Assembly (NCBI GenBank): GCA_963920765.1
Contig: OY987248.1
Location: 6,544,539-6,608,538 of the forward strand
Direction of reading: 5' to 3'
DNA: 64,000 bases
Origin: Ulota crispa
Lineage: Eukaryota; Streptophyta; Bryopsida; Orthotrichales; Orthotrichaceae
The notes beneath the pieces were generated by a model, which saw only the letters and a list, made by a program, of their open reading frames with translations, had not been told where the DNA came from and ran no database searches. The position numbers were made by a program, and so were the translations under genes. The number at the start of each line of letters is the position of its first letter. Position 1 is the first letter of the stretch. Positions 48,815 to 61,639 of the stretch are shown here, one piece after another.

Positions 48815-50383
48815 CCAGATGTTTTGATTTGAGAGGACCATGGACCTTGTAAGTTGCGTTGCCTATTTAGGCCGACACCGGTTGACATTGCATCGAATGT
48901 TCAGGTGCCCCGATTTCCTCCCTTTATTAGACCCTTCACCGATGTGGATGAGTAACCTAATGCCAACAATCCCAAGTATTTAGACTTGGACGCTGCTTGC
49001 TTCATGATGCTCACCTTAGACTTGCCAAGTTTATTTGGCATTATGACCCGTCCAGCTAATTGCAAAGTGAAGGTGACGGATCTAGATGAGTTTGATGACT
49101 GGCTACACGTTATTTCAAATCCAATAGTTGTGAAGGTCTATGCTGGTAGTGATAGCATTTAGAGAGATGATTTGAAGGATTGAGCTGTGAGATTTTTGAG
49201 AGCTAAGTTTGGCGTGGTGTTGACTTGTAACTCTAGTAGCTTGATGCTATCTAGAAATCAAGTCAACGTTCCGATTTGGGCCATGTCTCGCACAATTCAT
49301 CACCTTAGAGCGCATATCTATTGAGTTCAATTTTTTGGTATGAAATGGGAAATCCCATTTGCTGAGATCAAGATAGACCATTTCATAGAGCGTTATCATA
49401 CAAAGATGGGTTAGTTTGTTCCTCTTGGAATGAACATATTTGACTACGGTGTAGTGTTAGATACAAATGGCATCCATTTGTATAGATTTAATGATGCTCA
49501 ACACGTTGCTCGATGATATAGGGACGGTCAGGTTCACGACATGTGTGGCCTGATTAGATCCGGTTTGGTAGACTTCAAGCCAATTATACACAACCGTGTA
49601 GCAAAGGTGAAGATTTATTCGGAGCTATGCCATGAGATTTTGTTTGTGATACAGAAACAGACTCTAAATGATATGCCAGCTACCATGCTTACTATACGTA
49701 CCAGATTGGGCCATCTACGGAGTTTGTTGGCACTTTGGGAGGCTATGCCAGAGGATAGGTGCAAAGCTCAACTGTCAGGTGTTTGAGTAGAGGTTACTGT
49801 TCAAACAAAGAAAGTTGTTGACGGTCGACAACTTTCTTGTGAACTGAATCTCCTGTGCATAGAGGGCATAGAGAATGCATTAGAAGGTGCGTTTCACACA
49901 GCCACCCTTCCCGTTGACCGGTTTATGAGGACTTTCAGACAAAGATACCAGGAGTTTTTACGGTTGGTTCTTGGTATGAACAAATATGCACCAACAGTTT
50001 GTATTTGAAACACCTTGACATTTGCTCGTTCGGCAATGGGATGGAGCGGCAAGAACATGGCACGCCAATTAGCAAATGCACGGGTGTGGAAGCTTGCAGA
50101 GGCACGTCAGCACGCTCTTAGAGATGCACCAAAGTTTTTGTATGATGGACACAAGCAGGATGACGGACAAACTCGTGACCTCATTGTTGATTTTCCCAAC
50201 CATGCACGATGGTTTGTCCACAGCAGAGTGCACCTTTAGACTATTGATGGACTCATGTTGAAGAAAACAAACTGACGAGGATATTGGAAGAAGGAAGGAG
50301 TGTGTGTCAACCGTGTTGGTGCAGTGCGCTATTCTACAGGACAGTTTGGAGCAGATTGGAGAGATCATGTACAATTTATTCTA

Positions 50384-50500
50384 GAGGTTGTAGTTCCAGA
50401 GGTTGTAGTTCCAAAGGATGTAGTTCCATAGGGTGTAGATCCAGAGGGTGTAGATCCAGAGGTTCTAGGCTCAGAGATTGTAGCCCCAGTGATACATATT
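50384..50500 (+). repeat. 15- to 18-bp repeats encoding VVVPE/GVDPE
   Basis: GTTGTAGTTCCAGAG and variants recur about seven times near the end of the long frame. The unit is a multiple of three and the frame is kept. Confidence 0.75.
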
Positions 50501-50943
50501 CCGCAAGTAGTGGAATTGTCTTCATCATCAGACGATATGTAGTTGATTACATGTGACACTCTGGTACACTTAGTATATTGTATAGGATTACCCCTAGTTT
50601 TTACTATTATACGTTGCACTTGTATTTGGTGCTTTTCTCTCCTTATATTCATATTCGTGCCCATGTAAGACCTCTTACAACCCTCACCCCCAATTTTCTC
50701 AACCCTAAACCCCCTAAAAAACCCCTAAACTTTGTGACTGATTACTTGTATGTGGACCCTAAACCCTAAACCTTGAACCCATGTAACCCTTGAAATCCCA
50801 AAATATTACTTGCATACATCCATTCCCATTTGAAATAATAAGAACAAGACCAAATCATCATGGATTAATCTACAAAAACTGTCCAATTTGACATCATTTT
50901 TGTCAATTTGGACACATTTAGTCAATTTGGACGTATCAATTAC

Positions 50944-50966
50944 GACGGAATTTCTTGTAGTGTTAC
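50944..50966 (-). other. CACTA-type terminal sequence, unpaired
   Basis: The complement begins CACTACAAGAAATTCCGTCG, very like the plant CACTA (En/Spm) terminal repeat CACTACAAGAAAA. I did not find its partner end within the window. Confidence 0.4.
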
Positions 50967-50969
50967 ATC

Positions 50970-53460
50970 CTGATTAGATTTTGACCCTTGCCTTGTTGCC
51001 TCAACACAGGACAGCTGCAACCCTCTCCTTGTCCATGCTGCAAACTTGGAATAACAGGAACAATGAGTCGCTCAAGAGCCTTACAAAAACGTCACCACCT
51101 CTATGCAAATAAACTGAGCCTCATTGCAAAGTTTGAGAAAGTCTTTTGGTGTATACACATATCCACAAAACCAAGTACAACTATGCCATATTTGTTCACT
51201 ATTCATGTCATCTCAAGATGGTAAAGCAATTATTTCTCCTTATAAATTATAGTCAAATTTGTTACTATTATAGGTTAGAAAACACTCAAAACCATTCCAT
51301 CTTTGCTACCAAGATGAGTTGGATGTGCAATCCACTTCAAAGTGAGATTTTGGAGTTGGATATAACAAAGGATTTTACTTGATTTTCCAAAACATGACCT
51401 TACACACGTATTCCACTTATTATGGCAAGAGTTCAAATTTATTTTAAAGTGGGCAATTTTCTTCTAGATGACGCACTTGAGTTGTAACATCCATAGCCAA
51501 ATAGTCAACTTTTACCATAGAATGATGTTAAAACTCATTTGATGAATTTTTATTCTAAAGTTTTATTTATTAGTCAATTATGAGTAATGCAAATCGTAAA
51601 GCTCAAAAAAATACATATTGTGATCAAAAATTTAATCTGCTTACTAAATTTTTGCTACTTTAGAAACATTGTAGCAAATGCCATGTAAGTCAAAAATGAG
51701 ACCCAGTCAACCACGCAAAGCAATATAAAGGATATAATGCCATATTTGTTAATTTGAGAACTATGTTCAAATTTGGGACTCTTGAAGGTTTAAGGTGATC
51801 ACCTTAAACCTAGCTCTAGGTTTAAGTAATTTTTTTTGATACACGTGCCTTCACTTGAGAGGAGGAATTTGAGAGGGAAAAAATCTTAGTAGCTCATACT
51901 AAATCTGATACCTTCAAATCTAGTTTAAGGTAAATTTTTGGGATTAAGATGAAGTTCAATTTGGAAACCACATTTTCCCAAATTAACGAATATGGCGTAC
52001 AATCCTTTAGCTTCAATTAAGATAGGTTGCTCTAAATTGTCAATTTAAGAGTAGGTCTAGATTTTCAAAAGGCTTATTAAGACAAGGAGATTTTTTGTCT
52101 AGTTTTTGGTCAAAGAGAAATGGATGCCAATTATAACACAAAGTTTTCATATATTTTGAAGTATTATTGAATTGTTGATGAATTTTCAAAGCTTTTTTGT
52201 AGTAGACACCTATTTGTGATTCTAAGTCTTCTATAAACCGTTCCCATGCAACTTATGATTAGATGAGACAAAACCAAGGCACATGATTGGCTATTGCATT
52301 AGAATACACCTTTTCTTTTATGGCTTGAAGAGGTCCATTCAAGGACCACTTCATAGCCATTCTAGAGCAACCTATGTGACAATTTATGTAAAAAGGTTGC
52401 TTTTAGAGATTATACTCCAGTTGTTCCGTGTCCATCATTGTGAGAAGTTCTTTCTTTGTACTACAAACTCTTTGTTAGAGAAAAAACTTATTTAGCTCAT
52501 TAAGAGGCAAAAAATTTGAAGCGCTTCATAAGACATTTTTTATTTTGTATTGTGGCTGAACTAAAAGCAATGCTCTATTTCAATAATGTTTATACAAACA
52601 AATCATACAAAGCCAAAATCCATCAAATATAGCACAAAACACCAAATCAAATGTACATACTGAACAAACTTAGTGCAATAGAAACCAATTAGTTGGAGAT
52701 CAAAATCCCTTTCTAAGTAGAGTAAGTAGCTCCACCAATAGCTTTATGGCTTTAAAAAAAAAACTCCTCTTTGGCTCTAAGAAAGAACTTGTTGAGTATG
52801 CCTCTAACCGCATCAAAAATTTAATCCAAAACAATTTATCTCACAAAGACTCCCGGTTATACATAAGAAAAACAGAGGCTGATCAAACCTTTCCTTGTGT
52901 GTTCTTTTATTCAAAAAGGAGTTTCTTATAGCATGTTCAAAGATTGTCTGACTTCCCCTTAAACCTTAACCACTGGAAACACGTTACAAGTGACCAAGAG
53001 CTGTGATGTCACTAATGTTATTTTTTTGATCTTCATTAGTAAAATCAAATACTGAGATTTTGTTATTAGTAGTTTGTATTTTGTTGGAATCAAAACATGA
53101 TGTCTTTAGACGTTACAAGTCCTTAGATTGATTACAAGTACCTTGATTTTGATCTTTTGATGCCGATGCTTGTGCAAGGTAGTGTTATGATAATGTTTAG
53201 GGCAGAAAGGGAACCCCTTCTTCCCAAGTGATAGAGTTTAAATTTGTATATTAAATAAATTCTTCAATCTAAGTTGCGGCCTGTATAGAAGTATATTTGC
53301 TACTATGAATTGACCTAGCATTCTTTGCTTTAGAGTCTTCTATGCATTCAATAGCCATCAAAATGCTGACTTGTAGTATGCTTCAAAGGAGGTAAGAGAC
53401 TTCTCAGTTCATGTTCTTTCACATTCTACATATTCTAAACCAAATCTGAAAGTATAGTGA
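50970..53460. other. AT-rich nuclear DNA, no gene seen
   Basis: About 2.5 kb with only short chance frames. No tRNA or paired termini recognised. The 61-codon frame at 52746-52931 is lysine-rich and unsupported. Confidence 0.45.
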
Positions 53461-53469
53461 GTTAGGATC

Positions 53470-53690
53470 ATGATGCACCTCCTTCAACCTCAATGTTGAC
53501 TTGTTGTCACAACATGGATGAACTGCAATCCCCTCCTTGCCCACGCTACAAACTTGCACTTCCTTTGACCTCATTGTTGACGTGCTATTGCAAAAATCCT
53601 AAACCACAACCTCCTCATTGCCCATACTGTGAACTTGCACCTCCTTCAACGTTGACGTGCAATTCTTGTCCCTTTTTTTGCCCAAATTGA
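53470..53690. repeat. Three tandem units of about 81 bp
   Basis: TTGCACCTCCTTCAAC and its variants recur at about 53472, 53553 and 53634, each followed by GTTGACNTG. The remainder of the region to 54600 has no clear gene; a CACTATAAGAAA motif, possibly another CACTA-like end, is at about 54192. Confidence 0.65.
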
Positions 53691-54627
53691 CCTAACTTTC
53701 TAATCCATTCTAGATCATCATGTAGCCCGCAACCTCTTCCACCTCTTCCAGCAGGCTGAAACTGTTTCAAATTTGTTGTGCATACCGTGTGCTTCTCCTC
53801 CTCTCTATGACAATGTCCCTTCAAACTCATACCCTAAAATGCGCACCTTTCCTCCACCTTACAAAGTTGCACCTTTGAAATGTGCTTGAGATTTGCAGCT
53901 CCTTCCTCCATGCCGTGGCAACACAAAGTTGAAGTTGTTGTTCTGCAATCTATGTCTCTTTCCTTTGTGCAACACATTGAAACCCTGCCGCATCTAGCAA
54001 ACCACGCACTCTCAACATTGTTCACACTAAATGCAAAACCACAATTCTAGCATGCTACAAGAAGCAAATGTCTAGTCAAAACCTTGGCTTTAGAGGTGTT
54101 TATGACAAGGTTGTGGAAGAAACTTGGCAGCTCGTTCCATTGGTGGAGATCTTAAAAAGTGAATAGTCCCACTTGCCCCGCCAGTTGAGTACACTATAAG
54201 AAACCTGTGTTTTTTCTAATGTCTGGAAGAAAACGTGGACGTATTTTTGGACATATTCTAGCCCACGGCTAGTCCCCAAGGAAGACAAAAATTCCTTGAA
54301 TAAATTGACAAACGCGCAGCAAATAGGCATTCCTTACCGAGAAAACGTATTGTTGTTCAAACAGATGCAGACGTCCTCTAAAACATTTATTCATACATGA
54401 TCTGACATCATTGTGCCATGCTGGCACAGAACTTTAGTGTTGGTGCGGTTTACTATATTGACATGACAGTGGAGTTATGTAGAAATCGCTGCCCATTGTA
54501 GAAAAAGCATTACAGCGGGCATAGTATTGTCTGCCCCTAAACAAAGATTCACCCACCAATTCAGGTGATTCACGCACCAATTCAAGTGATTTCTGCAATC
54601 CCTGCTTTGGTTATTTTCTGGGTCTGC

Positions 54628-55277
54628 TTAACCCCTAAATGCCCAAGCGACCAGATTTGGATCTTGACAAAACTTTGAAAATTAATAAAACCTTAACAAA
54701 TCACTACTTTTTGTTTTTTTTTCGCGACAAGTTTGTTTTGAAGTCTATTTTCAGCTTTGAAAATTTGATTTTGAAAATGAAAGTTGATGATTTTTCTACT
54801 CAAGATTTTGTACAAGGGTGTCCACTCCAATCTTGAGTTTTCTAGTGTTGGAAGATCTTGCAAATGAGCCTCAAATACACTAGAGCTTGGAAAAAAATCC
54901 ACTCTAGAAATCCATTTAAAAAAACATTTGAGTAGATTTTTAAAGCCGCAAATTGATTAAAGGTAGACATGTCATGACCTTAAACCTCATATTGTTTTGG
55001 TGACCAACTTTTTAGATTTGACATTTGAAATGAGGATTAGAAGACTTCCAATCAATTCTGTAGTTTTTACACCCTCTTGTTCAAACATTGTAATCTTTCA
55101 AAGTATAAATAATATTTTTGTGTTTTCTTTTCCCATGTAATCTCTAACATGTTCAGTTTGAATTTGTACAATTGAAGTTGAAAAAGACCTGATGAAATGT
55201 ATGAAAATGTTGATTGATGGTTTAGTTTCAAGAAAATGCTAGGAAGTTCAAGAAGGCCTTGGGCATTTAGGCGTTAA
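54628..55277. mobile_element. TTAA-flanked transposon-like element 3
   Basis: 650 bp. Left end TTAACCCCTAAATGCCCAAG; the right end complement TTAACGCCTAAATGCCCAAG has one change from CCCC. No coding capacity. The shortest of the four copies. Confidence 0.75.
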
Positions 55278-56666
55278 GGAAAGCAAACTTGCTTATGCAT
55301 TGTACTCATATGTTCTGACTCATAAACAATTAAAAACTTGAACTTCTTGCATACTTCAACTTTTGGATATAAAATTAAACACGTAGGACATTGGTCATGG
55401 TCAATATATATGTACTTACAAATGTTTATAGAATAATTATGTCTCCTTGCTTTTATATAACATCTACCAAAACTTGTCCTAGTCATTACACACAAAATTC
55501 TTATCTTCAAATGTGAAAATTCTTGAATTCCTAAATCAAACAACTACCCATTCCATGAACATTGCACAAAGTAAAGTAAGGGTGCCCTTACTTACTATAT
55601 TCCTCTCGCATTGCAATATATTTTTATTATATCTTCACTAGATGTTGACTGTGATGTTGCTTGACACAATTAAAATAAGGACATGCCTCCAACTTGTATT
55701 TTAATGGTTTTTAGAAATGTATATACATACAATTGCATAGAATTACATTTTTTTCATTGTAGCAATTACTACAACCTCTTTGAGATTTGCATTTATCCTA
55801 GTAAAGAATAAAAACCGTCTGTCCTAAACAAGACAATGTGGAAATAGTTGTAGCTTGTTCAGATGTCACTAAAGCATTAAACAATATTATAATTATACTC
55901 AGATTCCAATCACAGTGCTACTCTACTTAAGTTTTGGAAAGATTCAGTATATATTAAAATATTATTCAATTTTAATTTATTGATTTGTAATAAATTATAA
56001 TATATTTCTTTACAATCCATACAAAATATCAAAGTTTAGAACTTCCTCTCACACCCAAATAATTGAGGGACACATTATAAATAATAGAAAAATATTAATG
56101 AAAATTTCATTAGTTCTACCAATGACATTGGGCTAATAGGATTTGGAAAAAATCTAATTTCTCAAATTCTGAGATTCTGAGATTTTCTCCATAATGCGCA
56201 TTCTCAATTATACATACCGTACATGTTCCCCTACTCCAAATCTGTTGATATTATGTTACTATATTCACATGTACATTATTAAAGGTATTGCAAATGCTAC
56301 AAGTATTGCGTGCAAAACCTGTATTATTTAATTAGCTATTGTACTTCTACCCTTATGTGACACATTTATATTATTGATTTGATAAAATTAACCAAAAGAG
56401 TCAAAATAAGCCATCTCCTTGTCTCTGTATTCATTTAAATCAATCTCTTTGCATTGTTAAAATCATATTTAACTAAATACGTACTACCCATATATTCATG
56501 GAGTTCTATGCTTAGATTTAGACTATGGAAAATAAATATACATATATTTATATGTGAAAATATCATGATACTCTAGGAATTCAAGGGAACCCAATATTGA
56601 ATGTGTCAAAATTCACACAAACCAATTTTTCAACATTACGTTTGACGTTGAATGGTTGTTTTGTAA
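55278..56666. other. AT-rich nuclear DNA, no gene seen
   Basis: Only short chance frames. Separates elements 3 and 4 by 1.4 kb. Confidence 0.45.
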
Positions 56667-57394
56667 TTAACCCCTAAAGGCCCAAGGAGTGTTTTTTGGC
56701 AACATAGCAATTTTGGGCAGCTTCCTACAAATGGAATTTTCACTTTTTTTTTTGAAACTTTCACACGTGATGTGCCCAAAGAGTAGCTTTAAGGTCCCAC
56801 AATTTTCATAACTTTTGACCACATGAATCAAAACTTATTGCATGATATGTTGTTTTTTTTGTTTGGCAAGCCGTCCGAGCAGGATAAAAAAACTTCTTTA
56901 AAAATTACATTTTTTGGAATTGGTTCTTTAGATTTATATATATGTGAGAATTTTGAATCATTCAATTTTGATTTGTGAAATGAAAATTATGGGAAGTTTT
57001 GGTTTGTGGGTTTGTGTGGTTTTAGAAAGACTCTATACCTACCCGCAAACTAAAATTTCTCATAACTTTCATCTCTCAAATCATAACTGAATGATTCAAA
57101 ATTTTCACATATATATAAATCTAAAGAACCAATTCCAAAAAAATTCCAAAAAATGTAAATTTTAAAGAAGTTTTTTTATCTGCTCGGACTGCCCGCCAAA
57201 CAAAAAAAACAACATATCATGCAATAGCTTTTGATTCATGTTGTCAAAGGTTATGAAAATTGTGGGACCTTAAACCTACTCTCCGGGCACATCATGTATG
57301 AAAATTTCAAAAAAAAAGTGAAAATCCCATTTATAGGGAGCTGCTCAAATTTGCTATGTTGCCAAAAAGCACTGCTTGGGCCTTTAGGGGTTAA
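56667..57394. mobile_element. TTAA-flanked element 4, an almost complete palindrome
   Basis: 728 bp with identical outer TTAACCCCTAAAGGCCCAAG on both ends. The two halves (56667 to about 57020 and about 57045 to 57394) pair nearly base for base, for example TTGCATGATATGTTG, AAAAAAACTTCTTTAAAA and TTGGTTCTTTAGATTTATAT on both arms. The loop is about 25 bp. It is the youngest-looking of the four, because its termini are identical, and it could form a very long hairpin RNA if transcribed. Confidence 0.85.
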
Positions 57395-57450
57395 CTTAGG
57401 AATTTGTATAGTTGATATTCAAATAAAAAGTATATTGTCCAAAAGTGTGT

Positions 57451-57452
<2 letters not shown>

Positions 57453-57505
<53 letters not shown>
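57453..57505. repeat. (TA)n microsatellite
   Basis: About 26 uninterrupted TA units 60 bp beyond element 4. Confidence 0.9.
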
Positions 57506-57508
<3 letters not shown>

Positions 57509-59809
57509 AACATTACTTTGTAGCATACTTCATTACTATCTAGGTGGTTACGGTAAGGTAATTATCATTTTGGATTGTGATTGTGAAACCATATCCTATG
57601 ATGGCTTTTATTTTAAAAGTGTATGAATATAGGATGTATTCAAGAATAGGTCAAATTCGTATGGAAATTTTGATACTTGCTTTGAACATCTATATTGAAC
57701 AAAAAAATTTATGTCAGAAGGCATACTAACACAAAATTTGAACATAGATGATTCTAATTCATTCAAATTTGTACAAGTATATGTCATAATTATGATGCTA
57801 AATTACCAAAATGGTATTGGTTTGTTTTCCTTAATGGAACAAACAATGTTATATTCGAACATAGAGACATTTACATACTTGTAGTTAATGTAGTATGTTG
57901 CTTTTCAAGAACTCCACAATTTCATAATCTTTTCACAACATAAATTCTAGAAACATTGAACTATATCTACAAACATTGGAGTTCACATCCCCCTACGTCA
58001 AATTCCCATTGAGAATTGTGCATTTCTGAATTTATTACAACACAATCACTGAAGCTTCACAATTGCAACAATAACACATAATAGCAATCACATTCACTTT
58101 TTCTCATATAAGACAGCATTTCATTCGTATGTGACTTCTAGCATTGCAATGGGCATTACTTTAGGCTGCAATACAACACATGGAACTTCTAATCATGTGT
58201 AGTAATATCTCCACCATAACATCTTAGTAATCATCAAAAATCTTTGTTGTCTAATTCACTATCTTGCCTGTGAGTGTTGACGCAACCTTCTTTTACTCAA
58301 ATCACAACAAACACTAAGATATTTGTGCGAATGTTTGTATTTTATTATTTTGGCACTTACACAGCCTACAAAGATGACAACAGAAAAGGAAATTGAAAAT
58401 AGGGTGTTCCACATGTAATGTTGTTTGCCTAGCCAGCTCAACGTCACAAAGACTTTCCTACACTTGCACCAAAGCATCCCAAATTGCAACTTCAGAAGGA
58501 TTTTGGCAAAAATATATTCTTTGGGGATAGTGATTTTGCAAAGGAGATAGTAAAAAAGCTTCAACTTTTCATCTCGTGCGTCGTTTGTTAAAAAAATTGA
58601 TACTCTAGAGTTCACACTGACGATAGGGGGTGTACTAAAGAATGTGGGCAGCTATTTGAACGTCATATCTATCGCTATTCATATCTTCACGCATTCTCTA
58701 CATCAAGTTCCTGGAATGCCTCCGTCTTCATCGAAATTCTTCACTTTTGAGCGAGCATAGAGAAAATTCTGAAGATCACAAACTTAGCTACCACAATCTT
58801 TACTTGTTGTCCTCATTCTACTTTTTCCACGCATGATTTAGGGTTGTCTAGATTTCCAAAGCAAAATTTGTTGTTGTTATGAGCTCCATTTGGAACAAAG
58901 ACTATGCAATATTTCCTTCTTCAGAATTTGCATGTTGTCGTTTACATGATTGCAGATCTAGTCAGGTACACTGCAGCCATAGGTCCACTTGCGGGTATAG
59001 GATTGTAGCAGTGGTTCATATACGCTGCTGCTTTTCTAGCTTTCTCATTCTGTTTTTGTTGTGTTTGTGATTTCATACTCTCTTGGTATTTGACAGTGTT
59101 CTACTATTTGAGTAGCAAGCATGTGCAAGAACTTGATTATGCCCTAATGGCTGGTGTAGGATAAGCGATGTTGCTGCCAGATTTTCACCATTGATTCTTC
59201 CTTACCTATATGAAACTTCAGTGTTTGCTGAATTGTTGTGCGTGTGTAGTTGTGAAAAGTTTAAGCCTCCGTATTGACTGTTTGCAATAGCATTGCTGCA
59301 GCTACAAAGAAAGGACGTCTTGCACTCGCTAGAGATTTCAACGCTGAGTAAGAGGTGAGCACCAAACAACATGCCTCTTTTGATGTTTGGTTAAATAATG
59401 TGAATGACATTTGTGGGGGGGAGACTTTCTCATTGGCATTCTTTATGTAGCATGTTCTGCTTATTTTGTGTTTGACAATGCATTACTATTGACACACTTT
59501 CCAAAATGTGTGAAATAATATTGCTATATGACAAACTTACAGTTACAGTTGTAGAGAATGTCTGATGTCACTATACATCTATCTTTCTAGGCATCAATAA
59601 GAACATTAGTTAAAGACATGTCCTAGTTTAGGGTCCCAGTCCTTCCTGTTTACATGAATAATTCTAAGCTTTTAGAGTATGTACATCATTGACTGCCTGC
59701 ATATCAATGTTATGTTCTATCAAGAAATACACTGACTCAGAGTGTCTTGCAAAAGTACACATTGCATAGGCACTGAAATGGTAATTCACTTTTCTTGAGA
59801 ATTTACTTG
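57506..59809. other. Nuclear DNA without a supportable gene
   Basis: Short frames only, such as 58259-58615 (-) and 58879-59070 (+). No consistent exon chain or repeat boundary was found. Confidence 0.4.
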
Positions 59810-61010
59810 TCATGATAGGAGAAAGGAATTCTGGTGGTGCCCTTGTTGACGTCTCACAATTACAAAAAAAAATAGGAAGGAAGAGGCAAACCTATCCGCC
59901 GCATAGAGTTTTTGTTGATTATGACAGCATGGGATCTCAAGAGGAGACCCAATTGGTGGAGGTTGTTGAGAGCAAGCAACAGAGACATGAAATTTGCTCC
60001 AAAGATAGAGTTGATGAATGGACGGGCCCAAATGACAAAGGTAAAGAAAAGTTCAAGAAATGACAACACTTGCACATAAACATGGCAAGGGTGGCAATGC
60101 AGAGGAGGCGCATACATGTATACAAAAGAAGAAATTGCCAGAGATTGCAAATCCTTCTAGGTATGGACTTCAACCAAATATTCAAATATTCATACCAATG
60201 TAAAACTTGTTATATTTACCTTATGACATATCCTAGCATGTGTGTTTGTAGATATATTACTGAAAGTCAGAGAACATGTCCATTTTCTATAGGGGAAATT
60301 ACAACAATATTTAGAAAGCACTAATTTTTTTATTGTCATGCCTATAATGTCCATTATGATGAGCATACCAAAATGGTGGCTTCCTATAATATCTCCGGAC
60401 AATGACAATGGTGTGCAAAGGTACATTCACAACATTAGCATAAATGGTAGGCTTGTCTTGCATTTTTCTTGTGTGCGGTTGTCTGAAATGAATCACAACA
60501 TGTGCATTAACAAAAACAACTTCCCTAGATTGTACAATAGTCCACCAGACAATCCTACATGCAAGACAAATGAAGACAAAGAGGACAAAGAAGACATAGT
60601 GGAGGAAGAAGACAAAGAGGAGGAAGAAGACAAAGAGGAGGAAGAAGACAAAGAGGAGGAAGAAGACAAAGATGATGAAGAAGACAAAGGTGACAAAGAA
60701 GAGGAAGATGGCAAATACAAGCCAGATGAAGATAGCACAGATGTCGAGGCCATGGTAGTGGAGCATCTCCACCACACTAGAAAGTCTTGGAGGTCTAAGG
60801 CAGTTGCAGTGCCTACAAGATGTTACTTTGTACGTTTGAAAAGCAAAGCAAGAGAAAGGAAAACCTTGTAGGTTAACAAAGAGGGGAAGCCAATTGGATC
60901 AATGGTGACGTGTTTTGAGAGTGATGTCAACCGCATGGCAAAAGGTTTAGATCCCTTGTACAATTGGAGTAAACAACCTCAAAAAAACAAATTTTGATTT
61001 TTCAATCGAC
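59810..61010 (+). pseudogene. Decayed coding region with an acidic repeat
   Basis: Frame 59812-60063 (SQLQKKIGRKRQTYPPHRVF VDYDS...) is followed by 60338-60871, where a 15-bp repeat (GAAGACAAAGAGGAG) encodes EEDKEEEEDKEEEEDK. After an in-frame TAG at 60869 the same frame reads VNKEGKPIGSMVTCFESDVN RMAKGLDPLYNW to about 60996. Likely one old gene; perhaps a transposon-encoded protein, but I recognise no domain. Confidence 0.45.
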
Positions 61011-61639
61011 TGTACAGAGGTACAATTTGACATCTGTCTTCAGAGGGAAGTATGTCACATCTGCATAGCAAATGCAATTGCAATTTCATGTGACATATGC
61101 ATGTTGTAAACTTGCATTCAAATATTTCAAGTTAAAATGGGTCCATGAATGTAGTCTTCTTACTAACAACTTTACATACTCTCTTAGAGTGTTAGAGTGA
61201 TTTATTTGGCATCTGCATACTATGGTATAAGCAACACCAATGTATTGAGGTGTAGTGTTACTGAACTTGAATGTGAGTGTGAAGGGCAGCATTGGGTAGG
61301 AGTAAGGTATGTATACAAAGGTCATAATTTATGTCATACAGTATTATTTGTGTTGGAATTCCCATTTACACCTACTAACATGCAATGTTTCTGCAGGTGG
61401 AGAAGTATACTTCTTTATGTGAATGTTGTAATTTTCAGAATAATTCCTATGTTGCACAAGAATTCTGTCATTCACCTAGAGTCTGGCATAATCTAAGTAG
61501 CAAGGATTTATAGCACTTCTGTACAATCATATTCACTTGGTCTTTCTCAGAATTGTCTAGGTGTCTACAACTGTATAATTTAGTTACTAATTTATGTGTA
61601 CTGTATTTTGTGTCTTATGGTGATTCTGCAAAGTGGAGG

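Larger units (their letters stand above)
48257..50542 (+). pseudogene. Long frame with twelve stop codons and no frameshift, family unknown
   Basis: From ATG 48257 (MVCPTHIDIDGPDPLHPLDT) one frame runs to 50542, about 761 codons, interrupted only by TGA 48830, TAA 48953, TAG 49160, TGA 49181, TGA 49322, TAG 49412, TGA 49514, TGA 49784, TGA 50006, TAG 50237, TGA 50273 and TAG 50429 (first bases). The N-terminal fifth is repeat-rich (four 17-residue units, 48611-48814). The middle is protein-like, for example NQVNVPIWAMSRTIHHLRAH, FERYHTKMG-type and LPVDRFMRTFRQRYQEFLRL. The C terminus has a VVVPE repeat then an acidic serine run. All stops can arise from CGA, CAG, CAA or TGG by one C-to-T or G-to-A change. 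I recognise no domain. Confidence 0.7.

Noticed and set aside
49807-49839. Palindrome AAGAAAGTTGT ... ACAACTTTCTT as a regulatory site
   Set aside because: It lies inside the long reading frame and occurs once; no independent support.
50758-50771. CCCTAAACCCTAAA as an interstitial telomere
   Set aside because: Only two adjacent units here and at about 46059; too short to call telomeric, and similar words are scattered in promoters as telo-boxes.
32612-57394. TTAA elements as PIF/Harbinger MITEs
   Set aside because: A 3-bp TTA or TAA duplication would leave unequal ends (A or T added on one side); only the 4-bp TTAA reading is symmetric in all four copies.
57231-57509. 92-codon frame ending in Tyr-Ile repeats
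   Set aside because: It is the (TA)n microsatellite plus the right arm of element 4.
60311-60777. Phe-rich and Ser-rich frames on the minus strand
   Set aside because: They are antisense readings of the acidic 15-bp repeat on the plus strand.
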